This document shows, piece by piece, positions 1 through 5,007 of a DNA stretch of 13,932 nucleotides. Position 1 is the first letter of the stretch; the number at the start of each line of letters is the position of its first letter. A program made the position numbers and the translations under genes. The DNA comes from Treponema sp. (lineage in GTDB: Bacteria > Spirochaetota > Spirochaetia > Treponematales > Breznakiellaceae): assembly GCA_031263265.1 (NCBI GenBank), contig JAISGE010000025.1, positions 1 through 13,932 on the forward strand, given 5' to 3'. The notes under the pieces are model-generated. The model worked only from the letters and a program-made list of their open reading frames with translations, was not told where the DNA came from and did no database searches.

Positions 1-1518
1 TGGACTGATATCTTTGCTGATTCTTCAGGGAGAGGTGCCAGTATCTCCTGTGCCATGCCTTTTTATGATCTCTCAAATGGAAGCAAGATATTCAAAGGTG
101 TGGCCGGTAGTGGTACGTCTTTATCGGAAAATATAAACCAGATTATTGATTCCACCAAGATTGGAGAGACCGGTTACGCCTTCCTGCTTAATAACGAGAA
201 AGGTCAGGTGATCCTGAGTCCCAGGATCACCGATATCCGTACTGACGAGAATGGCGCTATCGTGGGTGAGGATTACCTGCACAGTAATAACCCTGGTCTC
301 CGGGAATTGGCACAGAGGATGATAAACCAGGAAAAGGGACTTATGGAACTTGAAGTGGATGGAGTACCGGTTTATGTCGCCTATCACCCCCTTGCTTCTA
401 TTAATTGGAGTATCGGCGTTGTGGTTCCTGTTGAAGAGATCATCATCCCTGCCCGGCTTATAGAGCAGAATATTATACAGCTTACTAAGAGTAAAATTAC
501 CCAGATTGATCGTACTATTTTACTGATCTGTTTGATCGTATTGACGGTTAACTTGCTCACTGTTCTCCTAACTATTTTCCTGGCCCTCCGTTTATCCAAC
601 AGTCTCACTGCGCCTATCATTTCCTTGAGCAACGGAACCTACGCTATCAGCGCCGGCGATTTCAATCACCGTCTTGAGGTTAAGACCGGTGATGAACTTG
701 AGACCCTCGCAGATGCCTTTAACCAGATGATCGACAATATCCAGTACGTTACCGCTGAAAAAGAACGAATCAGTACAGAATTGAATGTAGCCACCAAGAT
801 ACAAGCCAGTATGCTGCCCTGTATTTTTCCCGCTTTTCCTGAACGCCAGGATTTCGATGTTTATGCAGAGATGCACCCTGCTAAAGAAGTGGGAGGAGAC
901 TTTTACGACTTCTTCTTTGTGGATAAGAACAAGCTGGCGGTAGTCATAGCGGATGTGTCAGGCAAGGGGGTACCCGCAGCGTTGTTCATGGTTATTGCAA
1001 AAACCTTGATTAAGAATCAAGCGCAAATGGATAAGCCCTTGAATGAAGTTTTCTATGCGGTGAACAATCAATTATGCGAAAATAACGATACCAGTATGTT
1101 TGTTACCGCGTTTATCGGTTTACTGGAGACCAACACCGGAAAGTTTACCTATGTTAATGCAGGGCATAATCCTCCGGTAATCAAGCATGCACAAGACAAG
1201 TTCACCTGGCTTGCCACAAAGCCGGGTATCATATTAGGTGCCATGGAAAATATACGGTTTAAGATGATGGAGGTAAGCCTCGCAAAAGATGATATGATCT
1301 TTTTATACACCGATGGGGTGAACGAAGCCATGAATACCAAGGACGAGCAATTTAGTTCTCCGCGTATTCTTGAGATACTCAATGCAGGTATAACAAAAAA
1401 CAACACGATCTATGACTATATCCAGGATATGTTGCATGAAATCGAGGTCTTTGCAGATGGCGCAGAACAGGCTGATGATATCACCATGCTGATGCTTGAT
1501 TGTAAAAAGTTCACATAG
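1..1518 (+). CDS. Cache-HAMP-PP2C (RsbU/SpoIIE-type) membrane sensor phosphatase, 5' partial
   Basis: The reading frame is open from the first base, so the gene begins outside the window; the ATG at 55 is internal. In the 505 visible residues I see the end of an extracytoplasmic Cache-type sensor domain (about 1-165, including GETGYAFLLNNEKGQVILSP), one membrane helix (about 172-198), a HAMP linker (about 199-250, with GDELETLADAFNQMIDNI) and a PP2C/SpoIIE phosphatase domain (about 260-503). The metal-binding signatures of that family are present: GGDFYDFF, IADVSGKGVPAALF, VNAGHNPP, FLYTDGVNEA and QADDITML. By family knowledge such proteins dephosphorylate STAS-domain antagonists in response to an external ligand. 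The next two genes encode exactly the expected partners, so the substrate is probably the STAS protein 37 bp downstream. The ligand cannot be read from the sequence. Confidence 0.93.
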   Translation, partial: WTDIFADSSGRGASISCAMPFYDLSNGSKIFKGVAGSGTSLSENINQIIDSTKIGETGYAFLLNNEKGQVILSPRITDIRTDENGAIVGEDYLHSNNPGLRELAQRMINQEKGLMELEVDGVPVYVAYHPLASINWSIGVVVPVEEIIIPARLIEQNIIQLTKSKITQIDRTILLICLIVLTVNLLTVLLTIFLALRLSNSLTAPIISLSNGTYAISAGDFNHRLEVKTGDELETLADAFNQMIDNIQYVTAEKERISTELNVATKIQASMLPCIFPAFPERQDFDVYAEMHPAKEVGGDFYDFFFVDKNKLAVVIADVSGKGVPAALFMVIAKTLIKNQAQMDKPLNEVFYAVNNQLCENNDTSMFVTAFIGLLETNTGKFTYVNAGHNPPVIKHAQDKFTWLATKPGIILGAMENIRFKMMEVSLAKDDMIFLYTDGVNEAMNTKDEQFSSPRILEILNAGITKNNTIYDYIQDMLHEIEVFADGAEQADDITMLMLDCKKFT

Positions 1519-1555
1519 ATACACATTCAAAACTAGAAGAGAAGAAAGAAGACAA

Positions 1556-2401
1556 ATGTTTATAGGTACAGAGAGACAAAATACAAAAGTAATTCTATCC
1601 CCTGAAGGACGTTTAGATACGCTAGACGCTCCTGAGTTGGAAAGAAAAGTATGGCGTTTGGACGGAGATATCAAGACAGTAGTGCTTGATTTTTTAAAGG
1701 TAACTTACATATCTAGTTTAGGACTGCGGGTATTATTGCAGATCCAGAAAATTATGAAAGAACGCCACGGAAAAATGTTTATCAAAAACATAAACCAATC
1801 GCTTGAATCGATATTTGAGATGACCGGTCTTGTAGGTCTGTTGACGCAGGAAGAAAAAATGGTACTCATACGAAAGGAGGCCACTAAGACCAAACTAACC
1901 TTGGCTCTTGCCGGAAAAATAGATGATGAAACCGCTCCACTGCTTGAGAAAGAACTGTATCAAGTGGGAAATGAATTTACCACGATCTATCTGGATTGTA
2001 CTAAGTTAAGCAGTATATCCGGTCGTGGCTTTGAAGTTTTATTGGCTATACAAAAAAGCATGACCAATAAAAATAGACGTTTTGAGTTGCAGCATATCAG
2101 TGAACCGGTGCAGGCTATGATTGAGCGTGCAGGGTTCACCGGAATGTTCATTCAGGAAGAGAAAATGATCCTGCAAAAAGATGATGCGGGAACTGAATAT
2201 CTGTTATCATTTGTCGGACGTCTGGATACGGAAACTACTGCGGTTTTGCAGGAGGAAATAAAGCAACTGGGATCAAATGTTACGAAGGTAATCCTTGATT
2301 TTAGTCAGTTGACCTATATATCCAAAGAAGGGTTCGGTGTTTTCTTGCGGCTTCAAGCAGATCTGCAACAGAGGAACCTATCATTAGAGATAAAACTGTA
2401 A
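1556..2401 (+). CDS. triple STAS-domain anti-sigma factor antagonist-like protein
   Basis: This 281-residue protein consists of three STAS-like repeats at about 8-105, 108-205 and 212-281, each with the pattern G(R/K)(L/I)D...LD...ISxxG(L/F). I chose the ATG at 1556 because a purine-rich stretch (aagaaagaag) lies just upstream and the repeat fold starts soon after; an earlier TTG at 1496 would overlap the phosphatase gene. STAS proteins of the SpoIIAA/RsbV type bind a kinase/anti-sigma factor when their serine is unphosphorylated. The equivalent serine survives only in repeat 1 (Ser54); repeats 2 and 3 have Gly156 and Lys257 there. Repeat 3 also ends without the final helix seen in repeats 1 and 2. 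It lies between a PP2C phosphatase and an RsbW-like ATPase, so a role as the switch protein is inferred. The output target is unknown. Confidence 0.85.
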   Translation: MFIGTERQNTKVILSPEGRLDTLDAPELERKVWRLDGDIKTVVLDFLKVTYISSLGLRVLLQIQKIMKERHGKMFIKNINQSLESIFEMTGLVGLLTQEEKMVLIRKEATKTKLTLALAGKIDDETAPLLEKELYQVGNEFTTIYLDCTKLSSISGRGFEVLLAIQKSMTNKNRRFELQHISEPVQAMIERAGFTGMFIQEEKMILQKDDAGTEYLLSFVGRLDTETTAVLQEEIKQLGSNVTKVILDFSQLTYISKEGFGVFLRLQADLQQRNLSLEIKL

Positions 2402-2476
2402 GGTGAGGCGGAAAGAACATTGGCCATACCGTAGTCAAAGATAGTAGCTGCGGGTGGTAGGGTCATTGATTAGACC

Positions 2477-2502
2477 TGTTCGGAAATTAAAGTTTCCGAA
2501 CA
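2477..2502 (+). promoter_or_regulatory. 10-bp perfect stem-loop between the STAS and RsbW-like genes
   Basis: The arms TGTTCGGAAA and TTTCCGAACA pair perfectly around a 6-nt loop and are followed by AGTTTATTGTTT. The hairpin lies 75 bp after the STAS stop and about 16 nt before the AGGAG of the kinase gene. The U-rich tail is interrupted, so it may be a weak terminator or attenuator that lowers kinase expression relative to the STAS protein, or a palindromic protein-binding site. The remaining intergenic DNA (2402-2476) shows no convincing promoter. Confidence 0.5.
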
Positions 2503-2532
2503 AGTTTATTGTTTACCGAGGAGATTGTGCGT

Positions 2533-2967
2533 ATGGCAACAAGTACAGGGGTGCAAGTTATTACCCTCCCCGCGGAGATTACTCAATTAGAAAAAGCCCT
2601 TGAGTTTATTCGTATTATAGTAGAAAAAGCTGCGTGTCCCCGTAAAATAGTACGGTATATCGAAATTGTAGCAGAGGAAATTTTTGTCAATATAGCTCAT
2701 TATGCATATCCTAAAGGAGAACAAGGAGTGGTACGGATCGACTGTAAGATGGATCCGACTTCCAAGCAGCCCACGGTTATCATTATCTTTGCCGACCAGG
2801 GTAAACAGTACAATCCTCTTGAACATCAAGATCCGGATATCACCGCACCCATCGAAGAACGGCAAATAGGGGGGCTTGGGATATTGATGACAAAACGTAT
2901 CATGGATAGTGTGGAATACCAGTATACTAAAGGTTGGAATTATCTAGCCATAAGAAAATCCTGGTAA
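2533..2967 (+). CDS. RsbW-like anti-sigma regulatory factor / serine kinase (HATPase_c_2)
   Basis: This 144-residue protein has the GHKL ATPase boxes of the RsbW/SpoIIAB family in order: an N box at 48-53 (EEIFVN), a G1 box with Asp88-Gln-Gly90 (IIIFADQGKQYNP) and a G2 box at 112-120 (IGGLGILMT). Family members phosphorylate a STAS antagonist on serine and, when free, bind a sigma factor or another target. I chose the ATG at 2533 because AGGAG sits 9 nt upstream; a TTG at 2509 is possible but has no ribosome site. Together with the upstream phosphatase and STAS genes it completes a phosphatase-antagonist-kinase partner switch. No sigma factor gene is visible in the window, so its target is elsewhere or is not a sigma factor. 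Confidence 0.88.
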   Translation: MATSTGVQVITLPAEITQLEKALEFIRIIVEKAACPRKIVRYIEIVAEEIFVNIAHYAYPKGEQGVVRIDCKMDPTSKQPTVIIIFADQGKQYNPLEHQDPDITAPIEERQIGGLGILMTKRIMDSVEYQYTKGWNYLAIRKSW

Positions 2968-3006
2968 AGACAAGAAGTTGCGGAGGACACGATAATCACT
3001 GGTACG

Positions 3007-3041
3007 AAACGCCTCGCCAAAAATGGCGAGATGGTTTTGTG
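3007..3041 (+). terminator. intrinsic terminator of the partner-switching module
   Basis: The arms CTCGCCA (3013-3019) and TGGCGAG (3024-3030) pair perfectly around AAAA. Further partial pairing between AAAC and GTTT lies outside the stem, and a T-rich tail (GGTTTTGTGTT) follows. It lies 45 bp after the stop of the RsbW-like gene and fits a + strand terminator. Confidence 0.72.
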
Positions 3042-3048
3042 TTACGTT

Positions 3049-3074
3049 AAAAACAATAAGGTATGCTACCTTAT
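3049..3074 (-). terminator. intrinsic terminator of the nitroreductase gene
   Basis: ATAAGGTA (3056-3063) and TACCTTAT (3067-3074) form a perfect 8-bp stem with a 3-nt loop. Read on the - strand the hairpin is followed by TGTTTTTAA, a good uridine tract. The stem contains the nitroreductase stop codon, so the terminator overlaps the end of the gene. With the hairpin at 3013-3030 it forms a pair of back-to-back terminators separating convergent genes. Confidence 0.65.
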
Positions 3075-3626
3075 AAAATGTATATTATTTTCCTTTCGTG
3101 GCGCGGCTTTGGGGTTTTCGTTTTTTTTGAAACCTAATGCCACTGAAACATACGGTTTATAAGCATCGGGAATGTTTAGTTTTTTTATAATCGGACGCCC
3201 TTCCTCAGTAGCCGCAAGCAAGTCAATCCCGCTAATCCAGCATGATCCAATATCCAATGATTCAGCGGCAATGAGGATATTCTGAACACAGACAGCGCAG
3301 TCAAGTTCGGGAAGCAAGGCATCTTTGTTGCCGGAAACGATTATTACCGTTGGCGCGTGATAAAATAAATGGTATTTTTCGTTTTTCCCCTGACTTTGCA
3401 GAAACGGATTGTCTAAGGATGCGTAAATACGTTTTACTGCTTCAGAGACTTCATACAACAATTCGGTGTTTTGCACAACGGTAAAATACCATGATTGATC
3501 CCCTCTGCCAGATGGCGCATACATACCGGCTTCTATAATAGAGGCAATTTCTGAATCAGCAATTTGCTCTGACTTAAAGTTGCGAACGCTGCGCCTTTTC
3601 TTGATAACATCCAATGTATTATTCAT
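3066..3626 (-). CDS. nitroreductase family protein (FMN-dependent oxidoreductase)
   Basis: This 186-residue protein has the usual length and layout of small nitroreductase-fold enzymes. The N-terminal FMN-phosphate motif KKRRSVRNFKSEQI is followed by GMYAPSGRGDQSWYFTVV, a central hydrophobic stretch (CAVCVQNILIAAESLDIGSC) and the terminal VALGFKK motif. These enzymes use NAD(P)H and FMN to reduce nitroaromatics, quinones or flavins in the cytoplasm; the natural substrate cannot be told here. GGAGG lies 7 nt before the ATG. It is a single-gene unit convergent with the signalling module and ending in its own terminator. No clear promoter was recognised upstream, where the repeat-rich gap lies. 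Confidence 0.9.
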   Translation of the reverse strand: MNNTLDVIKKRRSVRNFKSEQIADSEIASIIEAGMYAPSGRGDQSWYFTVVQNTELLYEVSEAVKRIYASLDNPFLQSQGKNEKYHLFYHAPTVIIVSGNKDALLPELDCAVCVQNILIAAESLDIGSCWISGIDLLAATEEGRPIIKKLNIPDAYKPYVSVALGFKKNENPKAAPRKENNIHFIR

Positions 3627-3676
3627 AATGAACCTCCGTAAAACACCTGCGGTGGGCGATGTGGGAATCCTCTACG

Positions 3677-3714
3677 CAGGAAATGGGGCGTACGTCCCTT
3701 CGTTCCTGTTTTTT
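3677..3714 (+). repeat. composite stem-loop followed by T6
   Basis: CAGGAA (3677-3682) pairs with TTCCTG (3703-3708), an inner near-palindrome GGGGCGTACGTCCC (3685-3698) pairs with itself, and six T follow at 3709-3714. It looks like a + strand terminator, but no + strand gene lies upstream; both neighbours are on the - strand. It may be part of a dispersed intergenic repeat or may block antisense transcription. Confidence 0.4.
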
Positions 3715-3734
3715 GCGGCTGGCCACACCCAGTT

Positions 3735-3838
3735 ATAGAGCCTCTTGCAAAACCCCGCCCGAGTTTTGACTCTACAACACGCTTATATATACAGGAAAGC
3801 CAGTCAGACGTCAAGTGGGCTTTTGCAAGAGGCTCTAT
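3735..3838. mobile_element. MITE-like element or IS remnant with 18-bp terminal inverted repeats
   Basis: ATAGAGCCTCTTGCAAAA at 3735-3752 is repeated as its exact reverse complement at 3821-3838, with 68 bp between. After one mismatch the arms match for three more bases. Both ends can be read as TA followed by GAGCCTCTTGC, which would fit an insertion with a TA target duplication, as seen in IS630/Tc1-type and some IS5-group elements. The interior has no transposase frame. The outer TA could instead belong to the repeat, so the element class is inferred. It lies 29 bp downstream of the transporter ATPase stop and could also act as a large hairpin at that transcript end. Confidence 0.6.
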
Positions 3839-3867
3839 GATTAACCAGAAGGCTTTGCAGCATGTGC

Positions 3868-4992
3868 TTATCCTCGCAAGAGCCGTATCCGGTCAAGGCT
3901 AAAGTCAATGGAAACTGCGGTTCCTTCAGGAAAAAGCTGTTTTGACGCGGGATCATCAACTTGGATGAGGATTTCCCCATAAACCGTTTCCACGAACGTC
4001 TCGATACTATGCCCGAGATAGACGTTCAGATGAACGGTTCCATCTATGTACCCTAAGCCAGGTTCCACCAAGCGCAGTGATTCAGGCCGGGCCATGACAA
4101 GCCCTGGTTTTCCTACCTCCAGATCTGACGCAAAACGATGTACCCGCAATGTCCGGCGGCCTAATCGGCAATTCCAGGCGCCATCCTGTTTTTCAAGATC
4201 CTCAACCGGGAAGAAGGCGACCTTTCCCACAAAACCTGCCACGAATTGGGAAACCGGATCTTCGTATATGCTCTGGGGACTGCCTATTTGTTCGATTTTT
4301 CCATCCCGCATAACAATGACCCGGTCGGATAGACTCATGGCCTCTACACGGTCATGGGTAACATACACGGCGGTGATCCCCAAGTTTTTCTGAATCCGCC
4401 GGATTTCAACCCGCATCTGTTCCCTGAGCAGGGCATCCAGGTTGGAGAGCGGCTCGTCCAAGAGGAGCACTGCAGGTTCTACGATGAGACTTCGAGCCAA
4501 GGCAACCCGCTGCTGCTGACCCCCGGAAAGCTGGCCAGGAGCCCGGTCGTGGAGCTCACTGAGGCCCACCAAGGCCAGGGTTTCCCGAACCTTCTCGGCA
4601 ATATCCGACTTGGGAAGCTTTTGTGGTTTCCCGCTTTTTCCATATTTTCCACTTTTCCCATAGTTCAGACCATAGGCCACATTTTCCTTTACAGTCAGAT
4701 GGGGAAACAGACCATAGCTCTGAAACACCGTGGCAGTATCCCGGGCATTGGGAGGCAACATGGTCACATCCTCAGCACCGATGAGTATCTTACCGGTAGT
4801 AGGAAGCTCGAAGCCTGCGATCATTCTAAGGGTAGTGGTCTTGCCACAACCGGATGGGCCAAGAAGGCTTACCAGTTCACCTGGATTAACCGTAAAATCT
4901 GAGGCATGAACCGCTACTACATCGGCTTTCCCTTTGGTATTCTTGAATACCTTGCTTACCCCTTCAAGGCTTACAGAAACACTTTTTTTCAT
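3868..4992 (-). CDS. afuC: ABC transporter ATP-binding protein, AfuC/FbpC-like
   Basis: This 374-residue ATPase has Walker A GPSGCGKTT (45-53), a Q-loop at Gln91 (VFQSYGLFPH), the signature LSGGQQQR (155-162), Walker B VLLLDEP (175-181) and the switch His213 in VTHDRVEAMS; most relatives have Gln rather than Arg after HD. The C-terminal part (about 285-374, including MARPESLRLV) is a TOBE-type regulatory domain, as in iron, sugar-phosphate and polyamine importers. Between the Q-loop and the signature there is a Lys/Gly-rich insertion with a tandem YGKSGK repeat (111-122). The ribosome site AAAGGAG touches the stop of the permease gene, and the ATG is 15 bp beyond that stop, so the two are in one operon. 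It should energise the permease on the cytoplasmic side. Confidence 0.92.
   Translation of the reverse strand: MKKSVSVSLEGVSKVFKNTKGKADVVAVHASDFTVNPGELVSLLGPSGCGKTTTLRMIAGFELPTTGKILIGAEDVTMLPPNARDTATVFQSYGLFPHLTVKENVAYGLNYGKSGKYGKSGKPQKLPKSDIAEKVRETLALVGLSELHDRAPGQLSGGQQQRVALARSLIVEPAVLLLDEPLSNLDALLREQMRVEIRRIQKNLGITAVYVTHDRVEAMSLSDRVIVMRDGKIEQIGSPQSIYEDPVSQFVAGFVGKVAFFPVEDLEKQDGAWNCRLGRRTLRVHRFASDLEVGKPGLVMARPESLRLVEPGLGYIDGTVHLNVYLGHSIETFVETVYGEILIQVDDPASKQLFPEGTAVSIDFSLDRIRLLRG
4627..4662 (-). repeat. 18-bp tandem duplication inside the ATPase gene
   Basis: Two adjacent 18-bp units (4627-4644 and 4645-4662 on the + strand) match at 15 of 18 positions by eye and encode YGKSGK twice on the - strand. 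The unit length is a multiple of three, so the frame is kept. Confidence 0.7.
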
Positions 4993-5007
4993 CGGTATTA
5001 TACTCCT

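Larger units (their letters stand above)
3627..3867. other. gene-free gap with stem-loops and an inverted-repeat element
   Basis: No credible gene lies here. The gap holds the nitroreductase ribosome site (GGAGG on the - strand, at about 3633-3637), an orphan stem-loop at 3677-3714, the inverted-repeat element at 3735-3838, and 29 bp leading to the end of the transporter ATPase gene. A 63-codon - strand frame (3623-3814) crosses both repeats, has no ribosome site, and its Arg/Gly/Pro-rich translation looks like non-coding sequence. Confidence 0.7.

Noticed and set aside
1496..1555. TTG start for the STAS gene
   Set aside because: It overlaps the phosphatase gene, lacks a ribosome site and adds a basic stretch unrelated to STAS; ATG 1556 is better supported.
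3623..3814. 63-codon - strand frame in the gap
   Set aside because: It crosses both repeat structures, has no ribosome site and has low-complexity coding character.
4354..4902. 182-codon + strand frame opposite the ATPase gene
   Set aside because: It is antisense to a clearly conserved ABC ATPase and its translation shows no domain.
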